Positions 45,093 through 54,996 are shown, counted from the stretch's first letter. The stretch is 64,000 bases of DNA from an uncultured Aquimarina sp. (GCA_947500505.1 CANMSL010000001.1:868001-932000); one strand, 5' to 3'. Program-made: numbers and translations. Notes: generated by a model from the letters alone, not told the origin.

Positions 45093-45225
45093 CAGGAAGA
45101 ATAATAATCTTTGGAACTCGTACAAAAATAAGTGTTTTTACTTGATTTTACCTGTTTGTAAGTATAAACAACGCTTTCCGATACTTAAAAAACTTCTATC
45201 GTTATTTTTTAAACCGGATGTAGGA

Positions 45226-45233
45226 TATTTTTG
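45226..45233 (+). promoter_or_regulatory. Candidate -7 element of the hemA operon
   Basis: TATTTTTG matches TAnnTTTG exactly and lies 24 bases before the hemA ATG. A convincing TTG -33 element is not seen, only a T-rich stretch around 45203-45210. Confidence 0.4.
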
Positions 45234-45257
45234 CTACGGAAAAATTGACGTCACCTA

Positions 45258-46508
45258 ATGGAGCCTCATTTACGTACAAAAGGAACTAATTTTTATTCAA
45301 TCGGTCTCAGCTATAAAAAAGCTGATGCAGAAATACGTGGTCATTTTAGTATTTGTGAAGAGGCAAAAACAGCAATCTTAAACCAGGCAAAGCAAGAAGG
45401 GGTTGAAGGTCTTCTGGTAATGTCTACATGCAACAGGACTGAGTTATATGGTTTCGCGCAACATCCATTTCAGCTTATTAAACTTCTATGTGAGCATACA
45501 CACGGAACTGTAGAGGAATTCGAAAAAGTAGCGTACGTACATAAAAACAGTAATGCTGTTGCACATTTATTTAGAGTAGGAACCGGATTGGACAGTCAGA
45601 TTCTAGGTGATTTTGAAATAATAGGTCAAATAAAAGCAGGCTTTAAAGCATCAAAGAAAGTACAAATGATCAATCCATTTCTCGAGCGATTGATCAATGC
45701 TGTAATTCAGGCGAGTAAACGGATTAAAAATGAAACTGAGATTTCTAGTGGTGCTACCTCTGTAAGTTTTGCTGCAGTGCAATATATCCTGGCAAGGGTA
45801 CCTTATGTATCTGATAAAAACATATTGCTTTTCGGTACCGGAAAAATAGGAAGGAACACTTGTGAAAATCTTGTAAAGCATACTAAAAACGATCATATTG
45901 TTTTAATTAACAGGACACGGGATAAGGCAGAAAAAGTAGCAGGAAAATTCAATCTTCTAGTCAAAGATTTTGATAACCTTAAAGAAGAAGCTAATCACTC
46001 TGATGTGTTGATCGTAGCTACTGGAGCTCAAAAACCAACAATTACAAAAGATATTATTAATACTGATAAACCATTACTTATCTTAGATTTGTCTGTACCT
46101 AAAAATGTGGACACCAATGTAACAGAATTACCGAATGTAACATTGGTACATATGGATCATTTATCAAAAATGACGGACGATACCTTACAGCGCAGAAGAG
46201 TTCATATTCCAAAAGCAGAAGCCATCATTGATGAGGTACGATCAGAATTTGATAGCTGGATGGAAACCAGAAAATTTGCGCCTACCATAAAAGCTTTAAA
46301 AAATAAACTTGTTTCATTAAAAGATGCTGAAATCAATCTGCAGCGAAAAAAAATGACTGATTTTAATGAGGAACAAGCGACTATTATTAGTGACCGGATC
46401 ATCCAAAAAATCACCAATCATTTTGCTAATCATCTAAAAGACGAGAATACTTCTTCTGATGAAAGTATTGAATTGATTCAGAAAGTATTTCAAATACAGA
46501 ATAAGTAG
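45258..46508 (+). CDS. hemA: Glutamyl-tRNA reductase
   Basis: 416 aa. This enzyme makes the first committed step of C5 tetrapyrrole synthesis: NADPH reduction of Glu-tRNA to glutamate-1-semialdehyde. The catalytic Cys58 is in MSTCNRTELYG; further blocks are LFRVGTGLDSQILGDFEIIGQIKAGF, ISSGATSVSFAAVQYI, the Rossmann loop LFGTGKIGRNTCENL, and LDLSVPKNVD. The C-terminal dimerisation helices are present. It is first of a tightly packed operon; its stop overlaps the GTG of hemC (TAGTG). Confidence 0.97.
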   Translation: MEPHLRTKGTNFYSIGLSYKKADAEIRGHFSICEEAKTAILNQAKQEGVEGLLVMSTCNRTELYGFAQHPFQLIKLLCEHTHGTVEEFEKVAYVHKNSNAVAHLFRVGTGLDSQILGDFEIIGQIKAGFKASKKVQMINPFLERLINAVIQASKRIKNETEISSGATSVSFAAVQYILARVPYVSDKNILLFGTGKIGRNTCENLVKHTKNDHIVLINRTRDKAEKVAGKFNLLVKDFDNLKEEANHSDVLIVATGAQKPTITKDIINTDKPLLILDLSVPKNVDTNVTELPNVTLVHMDHLSKMTDDTLQRRRVHIPKAEAIIDEVRSEFDSWMETRKFAPTIKALKNKLVSLKDAEINLQRKKMTDFNEEQATIISDRIIQKITNHFANHLKDENTSSDESIELIQKVFQIQNK

Positions 46509-47422
46509 TGGAAAACAGAACAATCCGTATTGGTACACGAGATAGTGAATTAGCACTCTGGCAAGCACATACGGTTAAGAATACTTTAGAAAAGCTTGGA
46601 TATACTACCACCCTGGTTCCCGTAAAATCAACAGGAGATATCATACTGGATAAACCATTATATGAATTAGGAATCACAGGAATTTTTACAAAGACACTGG
46701 ATATTGCGATGATCAACAATGATATTGATATTGCGGTTCATTCTATGAAAGATGTCCCGACAGCATTACCCAAAGGAATTGTTGAAGCAGCCGTTTTAGA
46801 ACGCGCCAATGTAAAGGATATCCTTTTGCACAAAGGATTGGATTTTCTGGAAGAAGAAGGTACTATAGCAACCGGAAGCTTGAGAAGACAGGCACAATGG
46901 CTACATAAATATCCTAATCATCAGGTAGTGGACTTAAGGGGAAATGTAAATACCCGAATGCAGAAGCTACACGATAATGACTGGAACGGAGCTATTTTTG
47001 CAGCAGCCGGGCTAGAGCGTATCAACCTGAAACCAAAACAGTATTCAGATCTCGATTGGATGGTTCCGGCTCCCGCACAGGGAGCGATGCTTGTTGTTGC
47101 TAAAGAGAAGGATAATTACTGCCTGGAAGCATTATCACATCTGGATCACACAGATTCGAAAATATGCGTACATGTCGAAAGAGAATTTCTCAGAGAATTA
47201 GAAGGAGGTTGTACTGCGCCCATAGGAGCTTTAGCAGAAATTGAAGGGGAACAGATTCATTTTACTGGAGTTTTACTGAGTTTGGATGGAAAAGATAAAA
47301 TTGAAGTAAGCGAAACAATTGACCTTAAGGATAGAAAAGATTTTGGTAAGCGGTGTGCCCAAAAGGTTTTAAATAATGGAGGTAGAGAACTGATGAAGAA
47401 AATTAAAGAAGTTTTGAAATAA
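46508..47422 (+). CDS. hemC: Porphobilinogen deaminase (hydroxymethylbilane synthase)
   Basis: 304 aa with a GTG start overlapping the hemA stop by one base. It polymerises four porphobilinogens. Motifs: RIGTRDSELALWQA, VHSMKDVPTALP, ATGSLRRQAQ, DLRGNVNTRM, PAPAQGAMLVVA and the dipyrromethane-cofactor Cys235 in ELEGGCTAPIGALA. hemD follows without a gap. Confidence 0.97.
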   Translation: MENRTIRIGTRDSELALWQAHTVKNTLEKLGYTTTLVPVKSTGDIILDKPLYELGITGIFTKTLDIAMINNDIDIAVHSMKDVPTALPKGIVEAAVLERANVKDILLHKGLDFLEEEGTIATGSLRRQAQWLHKYPNHQVVDLRGNVNTRMQKLHDNDWNGAIFAAAGLERINLKPKQYSDLDWMVPAPAQGAMLVVAKEKDNYCLEALSHLDHTDSKICVHVEREFLRELEGGCTAPIGALAEIEGEQIHFTGVLLSLDGKDKIEVSETIDLKDRKDFGKRCAQKVLNNGGRELMKKIKEVLK

Positions 47423-48085
47423 TTGAACACTAATACCACAATATTATCTACAAAAAAACTCTCTACAGCTCAAAGAGAGCTGTTACTTAATGCAGGAATT
47501 GGATTTGTGGAATACAACGCCATTGAAATTGAGTTTGTGGATGTTCATTTTAATCGAGAGATAAAGAATGCTATTTTTACGAGTAAGAATGCAGTAAAAT
47601 CAATTCAGTATTCAGCATTCAGTATTCAGAATTGCTTCTGTGTGGGCGAGAATACCAGAAAACTTTTAGAAGAAAATGGACAAAAAGTTGTAGAAATTGC
47701 GCAAAATGCTTCGGAATTAGGTAAGATTATTACAAATAATTATAGTAATGAACAGTTTTACTTTTTTTGCGGAAACTTAAGAAGAGATGAATTACCGTCT
47801 ATTTTAAAAAATAATAATATCCAACTCCAAGAAGTAGAAGTGTATAAAACACTTATAAAATCCAAAAAATTTGATCGTTCCTTTGACGGAATCTTATTTT
47901 TCAGTCCGTCAGGTATACAGAGTTATATAGCTGATAATACCATTGGAGAAAGTGTGGCTTTTTGTATAGGAAATACCACGGCTTCTGAAGCTAAAAAATA
48001 TACAGACGACATTATTGTTGCTAATAAACCAACCGTAGAGAATGTAATCGTTCAGGCGGTAAAATACTTTGACAAACGAATATGA
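47423..48085 (+). CDS. hemD: Uroporphyrinogen-III synthase
   Basis: 220 aa starting with a TTG placed directly after the hemC stop; no in-frame ATG or GTG exists before the first conserved strand, so TTG with translational coupling is the probable start. The fold is two weakly conserved halves: [12 protein letters not shown] (typical F-T/S-S-xNAV block), [47 protein letters not shown], and [14 protein letters not shown]. Sequence conservation in HemD is low; position in the operon makes the call firm. Its stop overlaps the hemE ATG by 4 bp. Confidence 0.92.
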   Translation: MNTNTTILSTKKLSTAQRELLLNAGIGFVEYNAIEIEFVDVHFNREIKNAIFTSKNAVKSIQYSAFSIQNCFCVGENTRKLLEENGQKVVEIAQNASELGKIITNNYSNEQFYFFCGNLRRDELPSILKNNNIQLQEVEVYKTLIKSKKFDRSFDGILFFSPSGIQSYIADNTIGESVAFCIGNTTASEAKKYTDDIIVANKPTVENVIVQAVKYFDKRI

Positions 48086-49107
48086 TAAAAAACGATTTAT
48101 TTCTAAGAGCTTTAAAAGGAAAAACAGTCGATCGCCCACCAGTTTGGATGATGCGTCAGGCAGGTAGATATTTACCGGAGTTTATTGTGTTAAAGAAAAA
48201 ATATGATTTCTTTACCAGATGCCGTACACCCGAGTTGGCTTCAGAAATTACGGTACAACCGATTGATATTATCGGTCCTGACGCCGCTATACTATTTAGT
48301 GATATTTTAGTAATCCCACAAGCAATGAATATAGAGGTGCAGATGAAAGATGGTGTGGGACCGTGGTTGCCAAATCCGGTTAGATCGCAGGCGGATGTAG
48401 ATCAGGTGATCGTTCCGGATATTGATGAAGAGTTGGGATATGTAATGGATGCGATCATGATGACCAAAGAAAAACTGGACAATAGAGTTCCGCTTATTGG
48501 TTTTGCAGGATCACCGTGGACAATATTATGCTATGCTGTACAAGGGCAAGGTTCTAAAAATTTTGATAAGGCCAAAGGTTTTTGTTTTACACAACCCGAA
48601 GCTGCGCATCAATTATTACAAAAAATAACGGATACTACTATTGCTTACTTAAAGAAAAAAGTAGCTACGGGAGTGAATGCTGTTCAGGTATTTGATAGTT
48701 GGGGAGGTATGCTCTCTCCTGTAGATTATCAGGAATTCTCCTGGAAATATATTCAGCAAATTGTAGATGCCTTAAAAGACGAAACAGAAGTTATCGTTTT
48801 TGGTAAAGGATGTTGGTTCGCTTTAAACGAAATGGCAAATTCAGGGGCGGCAGCATTAGGAGTAGATTGGACCTGTTCTGCAAGAAACGCCAGATATCTT
48901 ACCGGCGGAAATATCACGTTACAAGGTAATTTCGATCCTTTGAGATTATTATCACCTCCTTCAGATATCAAAAAGATGGTAAAACAAATGATTGATGAAT
49001 TTGGTAAAGATAAATATATTGCCAATTTGGGACACGGGATTTTACCTAATATCCCTGTGGATAATGCCAAAGCTTTTGTAGATGCAGTAAAGGAATATAA
49101 AGTGTAG
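48082..49107 (+). CDS. hemE: Uroporphyrinogen decarboxylase
   Basis: 341 aa. It converts uroporphyrinogen III to coproporphyrinogen III. The N-terminal signature [16 protein letters not shown] and the aspartate block [14 protein letters not shown] are intact; [16 protein letters not shown] and [21 protein letters not shown] complete the family pattern. The 4-bp ATGA overlap couples it to hemD, and the next gene follows after 2 bp. Confidence 0.97.
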   Translation: MIKNDLFLRALKGKTVDRPPVWMMRQAGRYLPEFIVLKKKYDFFTRCRTPELASEITVQPIDIIGPDAAILFSDILVIPQAMNIEVQMKDGVGPWLPNPVRSQADVDQVIVPDIDEELGYVMDAIMMTKEKLDNRVPLIGFAGSPWTILCYAVQGQGSKNFDKAKGFCFTQPEAAHQLLQKITDTTIAYLKKKVATGVNAVQVFDSWGGMLSPVDYQEFSWKYIQQIVDALKDETEVIVFGKGCWFALNEMANSGAAALGVDWTCSARNARYLTGGNITLQGNFDPLRLLSPPSDIKKMVKQMIDEFGKDKYIANLGHGILPNIPVDNAKAFVDAVKEYKV

Positions 49108-49109
49108 CG

Positions 49110-49604
49110 ATGAAAATTCGCAGTTTGATCAGGCGGTTTAATTTCTGGCAACTATTTAAAATAGCCGGATTGGCAATCCAAAACCCTTCATTTATTTTTC
49201 CAACACTAAAAGCAACCAAAAAAACGATGCTCATCTGTGATTCCTTGTACGGTAATGCACATAACAAAAACGGAAAGGCAAACGCTTTTAGACATGCATT
49301 ATGGAATTTATTGATATGTCAGAAAACTTTTATGCGATCCAAAAATGAAGAGAAATCGATTCTCTGGGCGAAAAAGGTCACGGATTTACACGAAAAGTTG
49401 GCTCCTAATAAGACCATAGAAAAAGCGATGGATTTACATAATAATAGATTGGGGCGAGCTTATTTCAGAGAATTGAAAAACGTTTCAGAACAGGAAATTA
49501 TTATTTTTCTACAAGAAAATATAAGGAAAGCAAAATTGATTAAGGACATTACAGAAACAGGCAATTTTTATAATGATTTAGTGTATCTTTTTGATAAGAG
49601 CTAG
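49110..49604 (+). CDS. Conserved hypothetical protein (DUF6973-like)
   Basis: 164 aa, helix-rich and basic, with the conserved block NKNGKANAFRHALWNLLICQKTFM, then WAKKVTDLHEKLAPNKTIEKAMDLHNNRLGRAYF. The His/Asn pattern (NAFRHALWN, DLHNNxxGR) is typical of a Bacteroidota family I recall as DUF6973; it could be a metal or nucleic-acid binding site. It lies 2 bp behind hemE, so it is translated with the haem operon, but no link to haem is known. Confidence 0.7.
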   Translation: MKIRSLIRRFNFWQLFKIAGLAIQNPSFIFPTLKATKKTMLICDSLYGNAHNKNGKANAFRHALWNLLICQKTFMRSKNEEKSILWAKKVTDLHEKLAPNKTIEKAMDLHNNRLGRAYFRELKNVSEQEIIIFLQENIRKAKLIKDITETGNFYNDLVYLFDKS

Positions 49605-49624
49605 TAAACTTAATCACTACAAAA

Positions 49625-50095
49625 ATGAATATTGAAAAAACAATATTGATCTTGGATCTGGATGGAGTTTTGATCACAAGCCCTCCCTGGAAATCTGATG
49701 AGATGGATTTTGATGGGTATTCTAAATTTGATTCTGAATGTGTAAAGAACTTAAACATAATTCTGGAAGAGGAATGCTGCGAAATTTGGTTAAGTTCTAC
49801 GAGAAGAAGAACTAAATCTTTGATCGAACTTAATACTATTTTTCGCAATAGAGGTATATTCAAAGAAATTAAGGGATTTCTTCCGGAGAATGATTATAAT
49901 TTGGATAGGAAAGAAGAAATTCTGAATTTTTTGAAAGAAAAAGAGATCAGAGACTTTATAATCATAGATGATGACAAATCATTAAATGCTATGAGCGATG
50001 ATTTAAAGGAAAAACTTGTATTGACAGATTATTCTAAGGGATTAAATAGAGAAAAGCTTGGCGAAGCTTTACAAAAACTGAAACAAAATAACTAA
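49625..50095 (+). CDS. HAD-like phosphatase-type domain protein
   Basis: 156 aa. HAD motif I is LDLDGVLITSPPW, motif II is EIWLSSTRRR (Ser/Thr), and motif IV is FIIIDDDKSL, so the catalytic set of the superfamily is present. The short cap and the WLSSTRR motif resemble the HAD domain found in RNA-repair (Swiss Army Knife) proteins. It is 20 bp behind the DUF6973-like gene in the haem region; the substrate is unknown. Confidence 0.78.
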   Translation: MNIEKTILILDLDGVLITSPPWKSDEMDFDGYSKFDSECVKNLNIILEEECCEIWLSSTRRRTKSLIELNTIFRNRGIFKEIKGFLPENDYNLDRKEEILNFLKEKEIRDFIIIDDDKSLNAMSDDLKEKLVLTDYSKGLNREKLGEALQKLKQNN

Positions 50096-50133
50096 AAACG
50101 CTACTTATAAGAAGTTAACCAATTTATTATAAT

Positions 50134-50922
50134 ATGATTAAAAATATCATCAGCGGTATTCAAGCATATTTCGGAGGTTTTGCTTTAATCTCGAAGTTAG
50201 GATTATGGAAATATTTTGCGATTCCAATCCTGATTAGTTTTTTAACAGGGATTCTTTTTCTAACCCTGGCATGGATTTTATCAGATTCATTAGGTAGTTT
50301 TATTGCCAAAGCATGGATGTGGGATTGGGGTTCAGAAACCTTTGCCGTCATCAGTAAATATTTCAGTATTCTATTAATATTGGCGGTAGGGTTGGTGTTG
50401 TACAAACATATCATAATGGCATTGTCAGCTCCATTTATGAGTCCCGTTTCAGAAAAAATAGAAGCACATCTTTTAGGAGATCAGCACCAAAAACATCAAC
50501 ATAGAAATACCTCTTTTAGAGAACAATTAATGCGCGGTATCCGTATCAATGTTAGAAACCTATTCAGAGAATTAATATTTATCATCCCACTACTTGTTCT
50601 CAGTTTGATTCCGATAATTGGAATTTTTGCTACGATATTGATTTTTGTCATTCAAGCATATTATATAGGTTTTGGTAATATGGATTATACCATGGAACGC
50701 CATTTTAAGTATAAAGAAAGCATTCAATTTGTTCGGAAATATCGTGGAACAGCGATAGGTAACGGTATAGTATTTATGTTAATGCTGTTGATTCCTGTTG
50801 TTGGATTTATATTAGTATTACCAATTTCGGTAGTAGCTGCATCCACAGAGAGCGTGAAGATTTTAGATAGAGAGGGATTGATTGTAAAGAATGGTGTTGA
50901 AATTTCTAAGATTGGGTCATAA
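50134..50922 (+). CDS. EI24/CysZ-like membrane protein
   Basis: 262 aa with about six hydrophobic segments. The family blocks are GIQAYFGGFALISKLGLWKYFAIPILISF, HIIMALSAPFMSPVSEKIEAHL, and RNLFRELIFIIPLLVLSLIPIIG, then FGNMDYTMERHFKYKES. EI24-domain proteins include CysZ, a sulfate channel, but the Bacteroidota branch is not assigned. It sits between the HAD gene and hemF, 112 bp before the latter. Confidence 0.85.
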   Translation: MIKNIISGIQAYFGGFALISKLGLWKYFAIPILISFLTGILFLTLAWILSDSLGSFIAKAWMWDWGSETFAVISKYFSILLILAVGLVLYKHIIMALSAPFMSPVSEKIEAHLLGDQHQKHQHRNTSFREQLMRGIRINVRNLFRELIFIIPLLVLSLIPIIGIFATILIFVIQAYYIGFGNMDYTMERHFKYKESIQFVRKYRGTAIGNGIVFMLMLLIPVVGFILVLPISVVAASTESVKILDREGLIVKNGVEISKIGS

Positions 50923-51034
50923 CTTATAGAATAAACGGTAAAAATTAAATTGACACTAATCATAATGATTCTATGGCGATTCCATTCTTGATCATAAGTT
51001 TTAGTGTGACCAATAAAAGTAATTATATATACAG

Positions 51035-51937
51035 ATGAAAGAAAAATTCTACCAGTACATACAGGATTTACAAGATACAATTACATCTGGTCTGGAGTCC
51101 GTTGATGGTAAGGCACAATTCAGAGAAGATCTCTGGGAGCGTCCTGAAGGTGGCGGTGGTCGTACACGAGTGATAGAAAACGGAGCTGTTTTTTCAAAAG
51201 GAGGTGTAAATATCTCAGGAGTTCACGGTAAACTACCTAAAGCAATGCAGAGCTATTTTAAGGTCGGTGATGTAGACTTTTTTGCCTGCGGATTATCCTT
51301 GGTGTTACATCCTCAAAGCCCTTTGGTACCTACAGTACACGCCAATTGGAGGTATTTTGAAATGTATGATGGCGATGGTACTGTTGTAGATAGCTGGTTT
51401 GGTGGAGGGCAGGATCTTACTCCATATTATTTATTTGATGAAGACGCCAGACATTTCCATCAGGTGTGCAAAACTGCTTGTGACAAACATAGTTCTGACT
51501 TTTATCCATTGTATAAAAAGAGGTGTGATGAATATTTCTTTAACGCACATCGCGGTGAAGGGAGAGGAGTAGGTGGTTTATTTTTTGATTATTGTAAGAA
51601 AACAAGTACAATGTCAATGCAAAATTGGTATGATTTTGTAACAGAAGTGGGTGATAGTTTCTTATCGGCATATATACCTATTGTAGAACGAAGAAAAAAA
51701 CTTAGTTATACAGATAATCAGAAAGACTGGCAGGAAATTCGAAGAGGACGTTATGTAGAATTTAACCTGGTACATGATAAAGGAACGCTATTTGGACTAA
51801 AAACTAATGGTAGAATAGAGAGTATTTTAATGAGTTTACCTCCACAAGTACAGTGGCGATATGATCATCATCCTCAGCCAGATACAGAAGAAGAACGATT
51901 GATAAAGATTTTAAAGAATCCGGTAGAGTGGGTGTAA
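51035..51937 (+). CDS. hemF: Oxygen-dependent coproporphyrinogen III oxidase
   Basis: 300 aa. It decarboxylates coproporphyrinogen III to protoporphyrinogen IX with O2. Diagnostic blocks: EDLWERPEGGGGRTRV, GLSLVLHPQSPLVPTVHANWRYFEM, WFGGGQDLTPYYLFDEDARHFH and RGRYVEFNLVHDKGTLFGLKTNGRIESILMSLPP. It is full length. The oxygen-dependent enzyme fits an aerobic marine organism. The promoter is separate from the hemA run, as 112 bp separate it from the preceding gene. Confidence 0.97.
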   Translation: MKEKFYQYIQDLQDTITSGLESVDGKAQFREDLWERPEGGGGRTRVIENGAVFSKGGVNISGVHGKLPKAMQSYFKVGDVDFFACGLSLVLHPQSPLVPTVHANWRYFEMYDGDGTVVDSWFGGGQDLTPYYLFDEDARHFHQVCKTACDKHSSDFYPLYKKRCDEYFFNAHRGEGRGVGGLFFDYCKKTSTMSMQNWYDFVTEVGDSFLSAYIPIVERRKKLSYTDNQKDWQEIRRGRYVEFNLVHDKGTLFGLKTNGRIESILMSLPPQVQWRYDHHPQPDTEEERLIKILKNPVEWV

Positions 51938-52013
51938 TCCTACCAAAAACGAGGCGATAACAGGAAAGTATTTTAAATTTATCGGTTAAAATGCATAAAA
52001 TTAGGATAAAAGG

Positions 52014-52042
52014 TTGTTTATAAAGTTTTTTTTATTACCTTG
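52014..52042 (+). promoter_or_regulatory. Candidate Bacteroidota promoter of the 52097 lipoprotein gene
   Basis: TTG at 52014-52016 and TACCTTG at 52036-52042 are 19 bases apart, close to the TTG / TAnnTTTG consensus, and end 54 bases before the ATG, leaving a 5' leader of about 45 nt. Confidence 0.55.
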
Positions 52043-52096
52043 CGCAGACTTGTGGGGCTTATAAGTAAATTTTTAACCAATTAACACCAGAACCCT

Positions 52097-52720
52097 ATGA
52101 AAAAAATTCTACTATTATTATCTGTAATCCTTCTAAGCAGTTGTCAGTATTTTGACTTCAACACAGATGGGAAACAGAATTCAAAATTTACAAATTTCTC
52201 CAATAAGAACACAATCGAATTTCGTAGAAATACGATAATGCTTACGAAAGGATATGAGAAAACAAGCCCAGAGGATTTTAAAGTTAGATTAGATTCTTTA
52301 ACCGACAGTCCTAAATTTAAAAAGATCGCGTTAGAAGAACTAAAAAAGATTGAAAATAAGAATACTGATTTTCAGTTATTTGTTGATAAAAGAAATGTAG
52401 AGAACTACGTATTTATTTACGCCTGCGATTTTTATCAATTAGATGAGCACAGAGCAGCTACAGTTGTAGAAGCATTGAGTCGCGAACTAAAGGATGAAGC
52501 AAATAATCAGGAAGTTCGTTATAAAAGAATACACGGAAGATTTTTCTTTACTCCCACTTCTAAAATTGTGAAGCTAAAATATCTGAAAGGATATAAAATG
52601 GAGAAGAAATATCAGGCAGAGTATATCGTTGCTTCAAGATCAGGTGGTATTGGACTACTAATCAGTAATCTTGAAAATGTAGATTTCGAAAATTCTATCA
52701 AAAGACTAGCAGTGAAATAA
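52097..52720 (+). CDS. Small lipoprotein of unknown function
   Basis: 207 aa. The signal peptide is followed by the lipobox LLSSC (Cys16). The mature protein is charged, Lys-rich and mixed alpha/beta: SPEDFKVRLDSLTDSPKFKKIALEELKKI, VENYVFIYACDFYQLDEHRAATVVEALSREL, and a C-terminal KYQAEYIVASRSGGIGLLISNLENV. It has the look of a small PsbP/DUF-type periplasmic protein but I cannot name it. It has its own candidate promoter and terminator. Confidence 0.75.
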   Translation: MKKILLLLSVILLSSCQYFDFNTDGKQNSKFTNFSNKNTIEFRRNTIMLTKGYEKTSPEDFKVRLDSLTDSPKFKKIALEELKKIENKNTDFQLFVDKRNVENYVFIYACDFYQLDEHRAATVVEALSRELKDEANNQEVRYKRIHGRFFFTPTSKIVKLKYLKGYKMEKKYQAEYIVASRSGGIGLLISNLENVDFENSIKRLAVK

Positions 52721-52761
52721 ATAGTATCCAATTATGTTAATTGGGTTTTCTTAAAAAATTT

Positions 52762-52795
52762 AAAGGTATTGGTCGTATGATTAATACCTTTTTTT
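52762..52795 (+). terminator. Intrinsic terminator after the 52097 gene
   Basis: AAAGGTATT (52762-52770) and AATACCTTT (52783-52791) form a 9-bp stem with a 12-base loop, continuing into seven T. Confidence 0.85.
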
Positions 52796-52868
52796 GTAGT
52801 ATTATAACAATAATCGTTGCTATGCTTAGTTTAGCTTATAACAATACAAAAAGCTTTTATAGTAAAAA

Positions 52869-53267
52869 ATGAATAGGATTTTAATCATATTGATCTGTAT
52901 GAGTACTGTTGCTTGTGTCCGTAAAGTAGAACCTACTATAGAGAATATCAATAAAATATTTGATTCTAAGGATTTTACATTTGAGTTTCATCAAAAAGGT
53001 AATGCTAAAAAATCTATTAGTTTTAGAGATGATTATCTGGTGTATCAAAGTGATCAGCCTACGCTAAGACGTGAGATTACTTATGATGAGGTTTTGCTCA
53101 TTAACAATTTTATACGAAAGATTGTATATGTACATCAAGACGATCAGGATACAGAATCTTTTTCTTATTATGTAATAAAAAATACAGCCTACAAAACAAT
53201 CATCATACCCAAACAAGAAGATTTTTATTTTGAGGCACTGCTAAAAACGCTGAAACTGGTAGCGTAG
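52869..53267 (+). CDS. Small lipoprotein of unknown function
   Basis: 132 aa with lipobox STVAC (Cys16). The mature part alternates short strands and helices: FDSKDFTFEFHQKGNAKKSISFRDDYLVYQSDQPTLRREITYDEVLLINNFIRKIVYVHQDD, then YYVIKNTAYKTIIIPKQEDFYFEALLKTL. The tail with a late YKTIIIP strand and a final helix suggests a small globular domain; I do not recognise it. It is monocistronic, behind the terminator at 52762-52795. Confidence 0.7.
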   Translation: MNRILIILICMSTVACVRKVEPTIENINKIFDSKDFTFEFHQKGNAKKSISFRDDYLVYQSDQPTLRREITYDEVLLINNFIRKIVYVHQDDQDTESFSYYVIKNTAYKTIIIPKQEDFYFEALLKTLKLVA

Positions 53268-53333
53268 GTAATATTACTATTTTAACGTGAGTTATAAATA
53301 CGTGTTTAAAGACCAACTTTTGACCTCTATCTG

Positions 53334-53400
53334 TCAGGTCGAGCGGAGTCAAGACCTAATGCTTTAATCCAAAAAAACCTCTCGACTCCGCTCGAGGTGA
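53334..53400. repeat. Palindromic element between the 52869 and 53491 genes
   Basis: TCGAGCGGAGTC (53339-53350) and GACTCCGCTCGA (53384-53395) pair perfectly over 12 bp, with partly pairing flanks and 33 bases between. The CGACTCCGCTCGAG core is a common dispersed palindrome in flavobacteria. It lies in a convergent gap and may double as a terminator. Confidence 0.75.
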
Positions 53401-53490
53401 TAATAACCAAAACCAATCACTTACAATCAATCCATCGATTAATAATCGAACTCAGCTTACCAGCTTCTAAATTAATAAAAAGAATTATTC

Positions 53491-54996
53491 TTACTGTTCT
53501 TCTTCTATAGTTTCCTCTATTGCCTTAAACTGTTTAATAGCTGTATTGGGTTCAATGATATTGTAGCCATTCCAGAACTCGGGATCGTATTTAGACAAAT
53601 ACGTAGATTGTACGTTTTTATTCTCCAAACCGCTATTATATTCAGCATCAGTGATATTTTGGGTATCAAAAACAATCACTTCATATTTGTTTTTAACAGA
53701 ACTTTTTACATCCAGTTTCAGGGATAATTGATTTTGTTTATTTCTTCCTTTTACATATTTATTTTTCTCTATAATGCTTAAAGGTCGATCCACACCAAAT
53801 TTACTCTCGGTTATTTTTTCGATAAACTTTACACCATATTTACCATCCTTGCCTTTCTCGAAAATAGAAGTACCGCTATATCCGTTTTCCTGAAAACTAA
53901 CACCTAGCAGATTAAAACTACGCAGGCGTTTTACATTCCGGTAATCTATTCGTATCACTGCAAAATCTGTTGTGTTTACGTATAAAGTACCTTTAAAATC
54001 ACCTCTTCTCTTGGGCGTAAATTTGATAACATACACCACTTCATCGTCCAGAATCGTATAATCTACCTTTTCAAATTCATATCTTCCGGAATTTTTTATA
54101 ACATTCAGTTTGGTATCTGATTGGTAAAACACTTCGTTAAATAAGTTTTTAAGATTCATTTTTCTGGATTTAAAGAAGAAATTCTCTTTTGGGTTTTCAA
54201 TACCTTCTGCGATATCCTCTGCATCCTGATTAGATCGTAAGATAGAATCCACCTGCACTTTTTGGCTAAAAAGCCCTGATCTTATTTTTAGATACGAGTT
54301 CGACTTTACGTTATCTTTAAAGATTTTGGCCATTTTTTTAAAAACTCCTTCTATAGATCCATTATTGTTTTTATCATAGAGCCTGGCACCTTTGATGACA
54401 TTCAGCTTTTGTTTGTCGGTATTACCATAAAAATCACATAAAGCTTCTGCGTAAAAAACGGAACTCTTTGGGATTACCCTGGAAATGCTATCTACTAATT
54501 GCTCGTCAATCTCCTCGATGGTGGACTTCTTAAATTCGACATCCATTCTCTGAATATAGTTTCGATTGGTTTCCCTGAAAAAAAGTCGGCTTTTAGTAAG
54601 GTTATTCCTGTAATTATCTTCCATCTTGTCGTCTACATTATCGATGATATCATCAATGTCAAGATTTTTATTAGAGATAAAAACACTTTTTAGTTCTATG
54701 GCTTTTGGCTGGATATAAATTATGCTATCCATACTATTTTTTACCGAAACTCCTACTTTCTCATAACCCATTGATGAAATATAGATAGAATCTGTTTTGG
54801 ATGCAATGTCGTCCATCGTGATACTAAAACTACCTTCTTCATTAGTTACCACTCCCTGATTTTCTCCAATTTGTATAGTTGCATAAGGTATGGGTTGATT
54901 GGTTTTTTTATCAACTACCCGTGAGCTAATGATTTGGGCATTTACAGTAACAGATAGCATCCCTGTACCAAGGATCAGCAATATAATTTTATTCAT
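53491..54996 (-). CDS. CarboxypepD_reg-like secreted protein (paralog 1)
   Basis: 501 aa with signal peptide MNKIILLILGTGMLSVTVNAQ. Residues about 22-100 form a carboxypeptidase-regulatory-like beta-sandwich: VVDKKTNQPIPYATIQIGENQGVVTNEEGSFSITM and SIYISSMGYEKVGVSV. The rest is a long beta-rich domain with YVIKFTPKRRGDFKGTLYVNTTDFAVIRIDYRN near residue 330-365 and the end block YLSKYDPEFWNGYNIIEPNTAIKQFKAIEE. The second half resembles the periplasmic/outer-membrane assembly region seen in DUF5686-type proteins. There is no TonB-receptor barrel. The paralog at 56453-57964 aligns along its whole length. Role unknown; probably outer-membrane associated. Confidence 0.85.
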   Translation of the reverse strand: MNKIILLILGTGMLSVTVNAQIISSRVVDKKTNQPIPYATIQIGENQGVVTNEEGSFSITMDDIASKTDSIYISSMGYEKVGVSVKNSMDSIIYIQPKAIELKSVFISNKNLDIDDIIDNVDDKMEDNYRNNLTKSRLFFRETNRNYIQRMDVEFKKSTIEEIDEQLVDSISRVIPKSSVFYAEALCDFYGNTDKQKLNVIKGARLYDKNNNGSIEGVFKKMAKIFKDNVKSNSYLKIRSGLFSQKVQVDSILRSNQDAEDIAEGIENPKENFFFKSRKMNLKNLFNEVFYQSDTKLNVIKNSGRYEFEKVDYTILDDEVVYVIKFTPKRRGDFKGTLYVNTTDFAVIRIDYRNVKRLRSFNLLGVSFQENGYSGTSIFEKGKDGKYGVKFIEKITESKFGVDRPLSIIEKNKYVKGRNKQNQLSLKLDVKSSVKNKYEVIVFDTQNITDAEYNSGLENKNVQSTYLSKYDPEFWNGYNIIEPNTAIKQFKAIEETIEEEQ

